From positions 44,717,643 through 44,781,642 of the forward strand of contig JACMZG010001908.1 of the NCBI GenBank assembly GCA_018340805.1: a stretch of DNA of 64,000 nucleotides. The letters run 5' to 3'. Shown here piece by piece: positions 53,041 to 64,000 of the stretch. Source of the DNA: Microvelia longipes. Its lineage: Eukaryota > Arthropoda > Insecta > Hemiptera > Veliidae. How positions within the stretch are numbered: the stretch's first letter is position 1; every line of letters begins with the position of its first letter. Position numbers and translations under genes: made by a program. The notes under the pieces were generated by a model that had not been told where the DNA came from, searched no databases, and was given only the letters and a program-made list of their open reading frames with translations.

Positions 53041-54112
53041 ATACAGAAATAAATTAAAGAGTAGAACAAACAAAAATAATTATACGTGAACGATATAAAG
53101 AGTAGCATAAGCAATCAAAAAGTATAAAAGAACAAAATAAAGGGTGGCACAACCAATCAAAAATTATATAGAGGAGCGAATTAAGGTAAGCATTAACAGT
53201 CAAAAATATAGAAGAAAATAAAAAAGAACGAAACAAAGGTAATCATAAACAATTAAAACGTGCACAGAAAGAAAATAGAGAGGAAAGTCCAGTATATGCG
53301 TAAGTTATCAAAAAGAAAACTTTCGCGTTAACCAAACATAGCGGCGTAAACATAAGAAACATTAAGTAAACTGGTATGAAATTAAGTTTAAATTAAACAT
53401 AAGCAATCAGCCATCGCAGAGTTTATATACAAAGAAGATGTTTAGAATTGTTGTGATCAAGCTTAGATCAAGTCTTACAAGCTAGAAAAGAATGTAAGGT
53501 TTCTTTCTTTCCTGTATGCTGAGGTCCTTTACATGAAACCCAAAAAGGATAATAATACGCATAAAGAAAAGACAGTGAACCTAAAGTCCCATCTGTTTAT
53601 ACGCTTCGACGCTTTAAATGAACAAAATATAGATTTAAATCAAAATATTGTATTCGTAGCCACGTATTGACCTGTTTGCTATCTGAGAGAGACATTAACC
53701 ACTCAAACGGTGTTTTTACTTTGTCTCCAAAGTTCGTTAGTACCAAAACAAAAATCCCATTGCCTCCAAAAATCACAGTTCCCAAGATTCGTTGTCTCCA
53801 AAATTCGTTTAAATTTTCTACGGACACAATTTCTTTTAATCTAATTTTTGGAACTTACCGAATATTTATGACATTAAAAATTAATTACTACGTTAACAAT
53901 ACTGTTTAGGATCTAATGAATTTTGGAGACAACGGGCTGATTCGATAGATCCATAGCCTTTGCCTAGTCCTCCCGTTAGTTCCAAAAAGATAAGACCTTG
54001 TTTGTAAAGACCGTTGTCATCAAAGTTCATTAGTTCCAAAATATTTTTTTTATTGGATCTTGTGAACTTTTTTTGACATTAAAGTTTGCTGGATTAAAGT
54101 TTGGCTAAATCT

Positions 54113-54118
54113 ATATAT

Positions 54119-54177
<59 letters not shown>
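54113..54177. repeat. (TA)n microsatellite
   Basis: TA tract with one TAATA interruption. Confidence 0.9.
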
Positions 54178-54181
<4 letters not shown>

Positions 54182-55244
54182 TCCATCGCAGCTCCCAGCG
54201 TTTTTATGCTAGAGAATTAAAACTTGAAAAATGTATACAAAAATAAACCTTTAAGTGTAGTTGTGCTATCCGGAAGATATTTTTTATGACGTCACTATCC
54301 AGCAATAATGACTTGAAAGGATTTACTATCTGAGAACAAGGGAAATGAGTCTGACAACCTGTTGCAGTATAAATTAGGTTCTCTTTATTTTGAGGATGAG
54401 CGAAGCGAGTCTGATGAGGAGAATAAAATTCGAGATGCCTCGTAACCGATTTTTTTTCATTGTAGATTATCTAAAACGCAAAGCTGACATGAAGGGGGGA
54501 TGTACTTTAAGCCCACAGAGTGGAAATATCTGTTTCATTTTATAATCATCCAAAAACCAATTAATGCTTTGATACAAAACATCAACACAAATTGATCTTG
54601 TAAAGTAATAAAGAAATAATTAAACTATAGGAATTCCTTAACAACGATTATTATCATTAATTTGTGTGAAACATTCTTAAACAAAAAAACTAAAGATAAC
54701 CATTTTTAGAATTAACTGTGATAAAAACAACTTAGAAAAAAAAGAAAGCTCAGAATATCGATCACATAATCGATTGGTTATGGTAATAAAATGAAATAGA
54801 AAAATGTTTAATAGCATTAAATGGAAGACAAAGGGATTGTGATAACTATCTGAATTACCTGACTCGAGCCTTTTAGCTCCGTGCAAGGAATTAACAAGAC
54901 AAACAGAAAACAATGAATTCTCACGAGGAAGAACAAGAGAAATATTTACAATGTTTCAAATCATTCCTGTAGACCGGAGAAAGTAAAACTTAATGTTCAA
55001 GCAAATAAGAAGAATAAGAGAAATAAAGAGATTGATTTAGAAAACTTGATTTAAAAGTTCAAATTAAAGGCTATTGTTGAAGTTTGTTTAGCTGTAATAA
55101 AAATTACGACAGACTTCAAATCTTAGACTTGATGTCAAGTCTGAATCAAGTCAATTTCTGTTTACACGAACTCTATTAAATGTACGCGACGTGACGTCAT
55201 AACTGTACTGGGGTATAGCTTGAACCCATCTCAAGTCAGAGTTA

Positions 55245-55304
55245 ACAAGACTGCTAGCCGCTAGGTGTTGTATAGAATCTACACAACACCTAGCAGTCTT
55301 GTTC
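55245..55304. repeat. Hairpin around AACAAGACTGCTAG / CTAGCAGTCTTGTT
   Basis: Inverted arms of about 25 bp (AACAAGACTGCTAG(CCG)CTAGGTGTTGT and inverse) with a short loop. One arm has a 4-base insertion. Confidence 0.7.
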
Positions 55305-55784
55305 GCCAATCTAGACTCTAGATTGCCATAACTAATAAATTTGAATCAAATCTATCAACAGCCTTGTAGATAGATAGTTTGTGTGGATCTGTGTTGACGT
55401 ATGTTTGTGTTTTCATGACAAGCGAATAAAGAACCCCCTTGGATGTACATCGAAAGATCTCTAAAGAATCGTCGAATAAAACTGAACTCTAAACTTCAAA
55501 TTAAATAAAACTATCATTAAAGTAAACAAAATGTTAGACTGGAAGTAACGTGGAATATCTGACAGGATGATGTCAAGTCAGGAGTGTACCGAGAAAAGCA
55601 AACAAGTGAATAGCTTCACATCAACTTCGTACTGGTTGGAAATTGTTGAAGAAAAAGTAACATTATCTACTGTAATTGTCAGATATCAGCAAAGAAACAT
55701 TTATATTATAGTAAAAATAAGCAAGGAATCAAATACTTGTCAAAGAGAAAGCAGAGACAATTTTTCAAATGAGATCTATTTACA

Positions 55785-56030
55785 AGTGTTATGACGAGCA
55801 CAGCCATACAATGAGGTTTATTTACAAGTTTTGTGATGAGCACACCCATAAAATGAGGTCTTTTACAGTGTTATATAAATGAGGTCTTTTTACAAGTGTT
55901 ATGACGAGCACAGCCATACAATGAGGTCTGTTTACAAATTTTTTGACGAGCGCAGCTATACAATGAGGTCTATTTACAAGTGTTCTGACGAGCCAGACAT
56001 ACAATGAGTTTTATTACAGTGTTATGACAA
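55785..56030. repeat. 42-bp minisatellite, about 6 copies
   Basis: Unit TTTACAAGTGTTATGACGAG plus CACAGCCATACAATGAGGTCTA, with one shortened copy near 55862. Confidence 0.9.
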
Positions 56031-56161
56031 TTGTTGGCTTTGTTCTGCTCAGAACAAGCGTCATACGATGATACGAAGAAAGCGTCTAAAATCTATAAAC
56101 CCAAACGATCAAAAACTAAATCATATTAGTACGATACTACGCTGTGGATTACTTATAACAT

Positions 56162-56430
56162 CAAGCAACAAATTCCGTCTTTTCCACAATAATATCTATG
56201 TTTAAATAGCAGAGCCGGCTTTCGCCTTCGCCATCAACTGTGGTGGAAAGGTGAGTATTTATACGTTGCCCAAAATCTCTGTTAAGGGCTTGGAGCGTCT
56301 GCTCCAAGCCCTTACTGGAGATTTTGATGGTGAAAGCCCTTAATGGCACAGATGATGGCGAAAGCCAAAAGCCGGCTCTGCTATTTAAATATAGATATTC
56401 TTGAGGAAAATACGGAATTTGTTATTTGAC
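56162..56430. mobile_element. Palindromic element with hammerhead-like remnant
   Basis: Arms start CAAGCAACAAATTCCGTCTT / inverse at the right end (TACGGAATTTGTTATTTG); contain AGCAGAGCCGGCTTTCGCC / GGCGAAAGCCAAAAGCCGGC-TCTGCT. At 56345-56383: GGCA-CAGATGA-TGGC-GAAA-GCCA-AAA-GCCGGC-TC-TGCT, i.e. the same layout as the other elements with a broken CUGAUGA box. A second inner hairpin (AAGGGCTTGGAGC / GCTCCAAGCCCTT) forms the centre. Confidence 0.7.
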
Positions 56431-57028
56431 GATATCATATGTTTACTCATTTATTGGCTCATTCTCGGCCAATTCAAATAAAAACTCGTCATAAGCCAAG
56501 TTTCGTTTCGAAAAAACCTTCAAGAGTTATCGAGCGCCATATACAAGGATATTGTCGCAAGCACCCAATTGGAAGGTTTTTATGAATGAAGTTTTTTTGA
56601 CGTGTTAGGTTATATAGTCCGGAATTGACGTCATTGCAGGAATAAATAGTAAATTTTCAATGTTGACCGCCTATACCGATTCCTGCAATGACGTCAAACG
56701 TCATTCATAAATCACGTCAGGTTATAACCTCCAAATACGTTTGGTTTGTTTACATCAAGTTGAATCACCTTATACCAGAGACTATAGATACTTAAACAGT
56801 AAGACTCAATAGTGAGAAAATTTGAATTCCAATCGACACTATCGCCGCGGCAGACCTACTTTTCAAATGAGTGGGCGTGGCTGGCTTAATTTCCCGCTTT
56901 TTGCCTACATTCTATTTTAAATTAACTTTTTATACTTTCTACTCATACATATAACTAGCCGAAGCGCTGATTTCTAGCAGCTTGCGATAACCGAATCCAA
57001 ACATTTCTAGCGCTGCAGGAGGCTGCGA

Positions 57029-58204
<1,176 letters not shown>

Positions 58205-58680
58205 GTCAGTAGTATACTACGTAGTGATACTAGTAATGATACTAGTAGTATACGGTATTGATCAGTAGTAACTACGTCAATTTGACACGACCTGTAGTGA
58301 TCAGTAGTAACCGACAATTTGTTAGTGATCAGTAGTAACACGTCAATTTGACACGACCATAGTGATCATAGTAACCACGTCAATTTGTATAACCACGTAA
58401 TTGACCGACGATAGTGATCATAGTAACCACGTCAATTGACACGACGATAGTGATCAGTAGTAAAGTCAATTTGACGACCGATAGTGATCAGTAGTAACCA
58501 CGTCAATTTCGTAGTGATCAGGTAACCACGTCAATTTACCTGTAGTGATCAGTAGTAACCACGTCAATTTGACACGACCGATAGTGATCAGTAGTAACCA
58601 CGTCAATTTGACACGACCGATAGTGATCAGTAGTAACCACGTCAATTTGACACGACCGTAGTAATCAGTAGTAACCATAT
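58205..58680. repeat. 39-40-bp minisatellite, about 10 copies
   Basis: Unit GATCAGTAGTAACCACGTCA plus ATTTGACACGACCGATAGT. The first half is riddled with short deletions, the second half is regular. Confidence 0.9.
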
Positions 58681-59555
58681 TAATACACTCCCGGTTCCAG
58701 GAACAGTTTGTTTCAATGGAGGAAGTTCGTTACAAGGGTTAATAATATACTACAGAATAATAAAAGGTTCAATATCGGGTTGAAACCTAATCCTTGAGAC
58801 ATACTGCGGCCGTAGAGCATAACCTTGGTATTTTTTGGTTCGTTTTGGTCGAAACCTCGTAGGGTCGAATACTGTCTTAGAATAGAATACAAGTACAATC
58901 AGAATAAATTGAAATAAAATCACCAAGTGAAATAATTAAAATACGCTACGAACATTTTTCAAGTGAAATAAGTGAAAATGAAGCAATGTTTAAGTAAAAT
59001 AACTAAAGTATACAAGAAACAAATTTAAATGAAAATGAAACTATCTGCAAGAAGCATAATGCCCTTAGTAAGCACAAATTCTTTAAACTATTCTTATATT
59101 GAGCTTGGAAAGTTAATACTACAAGGTTATGCAGGCAGAATAATACGAAAAAAGAATGAAAAAACCTTGCATAGGGACACAAGTACATACCCGGCCGCTG
59201 TACCAGTCAACCGGTACAAAACTCCAGGCAAAAACACCCTGTACAGAGGAAACATGGCACTCATTTCTATTCTTACATTTCCAGTTTAAAAGCACACATT
59301 TTTTTATATTTGTGTGAATCAAGTTCTTTAAAGCAGAATAATTGAAGATATAAATTATAGTCATACATAGTATTTTATGAATTACATTACAAGAATTGTT
59401 AGAGAAAAAATGCTAAAACAGTTTAAAAAAAGCGAGTACGCCTGGGAACATTTTCTCACGACTTGGCACTCTCTCCGCCCGTCCTTAGAATATCAGGGCA
59501 GCCACAATTGAAACAAATAATAACTTCGGTACCCCAGAATGAAAAGTAAGTCTAA

Positions 59556-59672
59556 GCACTCAATATCATATGAATGACACCTCTAAGCACTAAAATCATT
59601 GAATGCACTCTAAGCTCCTATGAATGACCTCTAAGCACTCAATATCATATGAATGACACCTCTAAGCACTCA
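59556..59672. repeat. About 31-33-bp tandem repeat, 4 copies
   Basis: CTCTAAGCACTCAATATCAT plus ATGAATGACAC, two copies shortened. Confidence 0.8.
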
Positions 59673-60065
59673 ATCCTATTATTTTATGTATCACAACATG
59701 CTATATGTATGATCGCCCCCCGCCACAACTTCCCCAACAGGATCCTCAAAAATGGAAAAAAGAGAGGTATAGAAGAGATAGAAGGAGAAAAAAAGGAAAG
59801 GGAAATAAGAAAAACGAAGAAGGAAAGGAAAAGAAGGACAACAATTTAATTAAATATTATCATGGTAATAAATATACTATGTGGGTTCTTTATATGGATG
59901 ATGTCGTCTCCATATAGACTTCTAAGGGGGCCATAGGATAACCCCCCTTGTACACAAAATAACCCCATCATACTTGGAAAAATCTTTTTAACACAAATAC
60001 TTTCATATAATATCTTAGAGAATAGCCCGGGCTGCGAACCCCTGATCTCCGATGCCGAAATCGAT

Positions 60066-60094
60066 ACATATATTATATATATATATATATATAA

Positions 60095-60134
<40 letters not shown>

Positions 60135-60135
60135 G
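60066..60135. repeat. (TA)n microsatellite
   Basis: Interrupted TA tract. Confidence 0.88.
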
Positions 60136-60264
60136 TGTGAGTGTTTATATACATGAAAAAACCCTCTTCTAGAGGAAGAGGCTGATCTGAAACCCTCTCA
60201 TAATCGTAATTTTTTTTTAAAAATGCGCTAAAAAATGAGAAAATTTCGGGCTAGGAGTGTAAGA

Positions 60265-60298
60265 GCGGCTCATATTTTCTACACAAAATATGAGCCGC
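60265..60298. repeat. Perfect 14-bp hairpin (GCGGCTCATATTTT, 6-base loop)
   Basis: GCGGCTCATATTTT / AAAATATGAGCCGC around CTACAC. No neighbouring gene to suggest a function. Confidence 0.85.
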
Positions 60299-60466
60299 CC
60301 TTAACAATACTAGTGGCATACTAATAACATACAAATTTTTGACGTAAAAACGTCAATTTATCTTTAGCTCCTCCGTTCTCATTAAAGATTGTTTTTAGCG
60401 AATCACCCAAGGAAAAATAAGGCAATGATAGAAGGATGGAAAGTGGTTTTTTAGGAGGGAGGTCTA

Positions 60467-60607
<141 letters not shown>

Positions 60608-61302
60608 TTGATACAATGAGAGAAAAGTGTTTCTCTTTCATGATTCTCTGCATTTTAAATTATAAAGCAAGGATTTTAATAGCTTCTTTGAATCATTTTC
60701 TTCTCTCAATCAAATTCAAAGACAAAGAAGAAGAAAATCGCTAAGGATCAGTGAAGGACGTGGCGAGGAGGCAGCAGCTCAGACTGCGGTTGTTTCCGGA
60801 CATTCCTAAACTCTTTTAGTCTCTCATTTATCTTGTTCAGTCTGAGCTATAATCGCACCTTTACTACCTGACACTTCTCATCCAACATTCCTACGCTGTT
60901 CCTTTAATTCCTTTGCCAGTCAGGAAGCTGTATTTGTGTCATTTAAACACCATTACTTTTTTGTCCGTTCTCGATCAGTTTTTAATAGGCGTTTCGTACT
61001 TTTTTTTCGTTCAAAAGTAATTTACAACGGGTGATATATTGGATTTTAAGTTAGACAATGTGCACCGGGAGGTCTGTTCAGGTGATAACACTCTGGTCTC
61101 CAAATACGTCATATCTTTCAATAGTTTTCACACGGAAACACGTGATAGTTGCATTGGATCCTTAATCCTAATATATCATAGAACATTTATTTCACTAAAA
61201 TATATTATATTCCCAGAATAAATAATTAATAAGTATTTTAGAGGCACTTCCACTGAAAAGTGGTGTCTAAAGAGTTCTTAAAAATATTAGCACTAGCTGT
61301 TA

Positions 61303-61305
<3 letters not shown>

Positions 61306-61394
<89 letters not shown>
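61306..61394. repeat. (TA)n microsatellite
   Basis: Interrupted TA tract. Confidence 0.9.
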
Positions 61395-61396
<2 letters not shown>

Positions 61397-62059
61397 AATA
61401 TTAAGCAAATGCTTAACAAAATCATACAAAAACAACAGGTAGCCTCCAGGGTTTAGAAATAGCTGAACTAAAAGTTTATTAAAGTGGTTCAAACCGGTAT
61501 GTTTTTCTGAACGAGCGTACGGAGCCTACAGAGGAACTTACTAAGAATTACTATAAAGCTAATTACTAAGTTTTATAGCAGCAATGAAATATAAGTCTAG
61601 ATAAAGCAAGTACGGAAGGATGGGAGTGCGCATTGCCCTGAGGCACTGCGCAACTCTCGCATCCGAGTCTAAGCTGACCTAATGACAATAAACTATTTAA
61701 CTCTCGTATAATTACTAGCTAAACAAATTAGACTTTGCTTTTTTCGCTAACAAACTGCTTGTAAAACTAGATACTTAATTTTTACAGCAAAGAGTACCGT
61801 TATCTCCTGTGTTAACTATTGTTGATAAAGCAGTCTCTGCCAAGGTCACAGACGTTTCGCCTCAGGAGAGTAACTCGTTTACTGGTCCTGCAATGACTCC
61901 AAGCATACTTTATGACCGCTCTATAAAATTAAGACAAGACTTGGTAGCACGCGAGAACTCAACTCAAGATTTTCATTGCTAGAGATACATAGGTGCAGAC
62001 GGGGAAGTGTTTACTTGCATTTATTTTGTCACAGAGTATGACTTACTTAAAATTAGTTA

Positions 62060-62729
62060 ATATTACTTACGCACTTAAACTAAAGTACTCCCTCTGTTTA
62101 ATAACTCAACTATTTATAATTTTTACATTAACTCATAACTTATTTAAAGTTTTAGCCGACACCATGGACTAAGTCGTTAAAGCATTAGGTCCTTGAATGA
62201 CCTTTGACACCGACACCAGACAATCGTTAAGCTTTAGTCCTTGTACTGACCTTTGACACCGACACCATGGACTAAGTCGTTAAAGCATTAGTCCTTGTAC
62301 TGACATTTGACACCGATACCATGGACTAAGTCGTTAAGCTAGTCCTTTCCTTTTACCGACAACTAGTCCGAGCAGTCCATGTGGACACTAAGTCGTTAAA
62401 GATTAGTCCTTGTACTGAATTGACACCGATACCATGACTAATCGTTAAAGCATTAGTCCTTGTACTGACCTTTGACACCGACACCATGTACTAAGTCGTT
62501 AAAGCATTAGTCCTGACTGACTTTTGACCCGAACATGACTAAGTCGTTAAAGTTCAGTCCTTGTACTGACCTTGACACTGTCTTTGAAATGGACTATAAT
62601 AAGACTCAAACAACGTCTTCCTGGAATCACTCTATATTTTTATAACTGTCATGTACAATACAAACAATATTTGTTAAACATAAAAAATAAAATAATGGTT
62701 GCTAAGTGATAATTCGCGGTATCGCGACA
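62060..62729 (-). repeat. Probable 3' LTR of the BEL/Pao element (outer end not resolved)
   Basis: On the minus strand, just past the stop of the integrase ORF, a purine/pyrimidine-rich stretch (CTTCCGCTTCGGAG) is followed by TGTCGCGATACCGCGAATTA, a typical TG-type LTR start, at 62729. The far boundary could not be fixed without the second LTR, which lies beyond the window. Confidence 0.4.
62160..62580. repeat. 54-bp minisatellite, about 8 copies, within the probable BEL LTR
   Basis: Unit GACCTTTGACACCGACACCA plus TGGACTAAGTCGTTAAAGCA and TTAGTCCTTGTACT. A copy at 62325-62400 is scrambled and several later ones carry deletions. Confidence 0.9.
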
Positions 62730-62744
62730 CTCCGAAGCGGAAGT

Positions 62745-64000
62745 TTAGATTTGATCAAGAACACTATAGGCAAGGATATCAGCAGCCCAATTAGTAATTT
62801 TATCTTTTGCCGCTATGGCTGCTTGTCGTGGTTTTCTTGAGAGCGCAGTGGTGTTAGTAATTTGAGCCGGTAATTCTGTTGATGTTGAACTTGTAGTTGG
62901 TTCAATAATTTCTCTCTCAGTGGCCTCTAGCTCAAGAGGGTACAAGTGTGAAATTGATCGGTGGAGAGTGGTTCCGTCGGCGAGCCGCACCCGAACTGAT
63001 CGACAGTTTCCACTTGGGTCTAAAACCAATTCTTCAACAAGCCCGGCCTTCCAGCGTAACCTAGGAAGGTTGGATTTGATGAGGACATAGTCGTTTACTT
63101 GAGGACTTCCAGAACTTACTCGGGTTTGTTTAAGTTTGTAATCATACCTTTCTCGTAAACTCGGTAAGTACATGTCTGTCCATACTTTCCAAAATTGATC
63201 GACTAACTCGTTATGAAAAGTCCAAAGGTCTCGAACTTCAGCTTGGCGGAGGGTTGGTACATTTTCATGGTCAAGAGTAAATGAACCTCCTTCTAAAGGC
63301 CTTAAAAAATTATTAGGGGTAAGAGGTTTATCGATATCTATTCTATTTATATATGTTAGAGGTCTTGAATTAATGACATCTTCTATTTCGGTAAGAACGG
63401 TTTCTAATTCGGTAAAAGTTATCCTAGCACACCCAAGGGTCCTTTTTAAGCTAGATTTTACCATTGAGATCATACGCTCATAGAAACCCCCCTCCCAGGG
63501 AGCCAACTCAGTGATAAACTTCCAAGCTATAATATCCCCAGTTTTCCGGATGACGGATTGCACAGCTTTGAACTGAGTAGCATTATCAGAAATAACCATG
63601 GTTGGTCGGCCTCTACGAGAAATAAATCGTCCAAGGGCGTAAGAAAATTGAATTGCTGATAAATCGAGTACAAGCTCTAAATGTACAGCTCTTATTGTTA
63701 AACATGTGAATATTACTCCGTACACCTTTATTTCATTATTATTATTTACTTGGTCCCTTACATATAGAGGTCCAAAGTAATCTAAACCAGTATAACTAAA
63801 GGGAGTGGTCTTATTTACACGCTGCTTTGGAAAGGTGGCATTAAGGGCATCCTATAAGGCCGCCTAAAAGTCTTTTACAATTCATACATTTGGCTAAAAT
63901 TTTATATACTTCTGATCTACCATGGAGTAACCAATACTTTTTTCGAATACTACCTAAAGTTTGCATTACTCCCGCGTGATAAAGTTTGTTATGGTTATCT
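62745..64000 (-). pseudogene. BEL/Pao retrotransposon pol, integrase and C-terminal domain (partial)
   Basis: An open run of 326 codons (62745-63725) holds the rest of a DDE integrase core: the central Asp in the ISDNATQF motif and the Glu in the PWEGGFYERM motif. After it comes the DUF5641-type C-terminal domain of Pao pol proteins (WTDMYLPSLRERY, the VNDYVLIK motif, the RSISHLYPLE motif). Upstream (63726-64000) are the HHCC zinc-binding region (H...H...C..C, about 63880-63990) and the first Asp (GLDYFGP motif), but at least one frameshift and a stop near 63840-63850 separate them, so this copy looks inactive. Gag, protease, RT and RNase H would lie beyond the window's right edge. Confidence 0.9.

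Noticed and set aside
60026..60066. tRNA gene (GGTTCGCAGCCC-like motif, also near 16196-16230)
   Set aside because: A T-arm-like phrase is shared by the two places, but no A box or cloverleaf could be found around either.

Overview
This window is a piece of a eukaryotic, almost certainly animal, nuclear genome. It is strongly AT-rich, has very long (TA)n tracts, about twenty different minisatellites, many inverted-repeat transposons, and genes split into short exons with GT/AG introns. No bacterial features (operons, Shine-Dalgarno sites) are seen. An arthropod, perhaps an insect, is my inference from the wording of the one host gene and from the transposon families (Penelope-like, BEL/Pao, jockey-like LINEs, hAT and Harbinger-like MITEs). 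A run of exactly 1000 N (22123-23122) marks a scaffold gap.

The host gene is a formin of the FHOD/Fhos family on the minus strand. Ten exons between 36239 and 7199 encode the end of the GTPase-binding region, most of the FH3 (armadillo-like) region, a basic/low-complexity linker, the proline-rich FH1 and the start of FH2. Every exon junction I could test keeps a consistent reading phase. One conserved FH3 exon, expected between 30321 and 18996, was not found and probably lies in the N gap. The remaining FH2 and C-terminus lie further downstream, most likely below position 1. A possible alternative first exon is at 38789-38898.

Layout: 1-7198, intron or 3' part of the gene locus with no recognised exon, three minisatellites; 7199-19000, eight FHOD exons separated by introns filled with fold-back elements, LINE pieces and MITEs; 19000-30320, a large transposon-filled intron with the gap, a decayed transposase-like gene (23123-24817) and nested elements; 30321-36239, two FHOD exons, two hAT-type MITEs with 8-bp target duplications, and a GC-rich minisatellite; 36240-62000, repeats, a 900-bp palindromic element, a jockey-like RT remnant, and a 3.2-kb palindromic Penelope-like element with reverse transcriptase and GIY-YIG endonuclease remnants; 62000-64000, the integrase end of a BEL/Pao retrotransposon and its probable LTR, running off the window.

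The most interesting signal is a hammerhead-ribozyme-like core recurring near the ends of four separate inverted-repeat elements (about 8.6, 14.1, 45.5/48.5 and 56.35 kb). One of these is clearly Penelope-like. Another shares its terminal sequence but carries a captured LINE 3' coding fragment. Together they suggest one family of ribozyme-bearing, palindromic Penelope-related elements that mobilises unrelated sequence.
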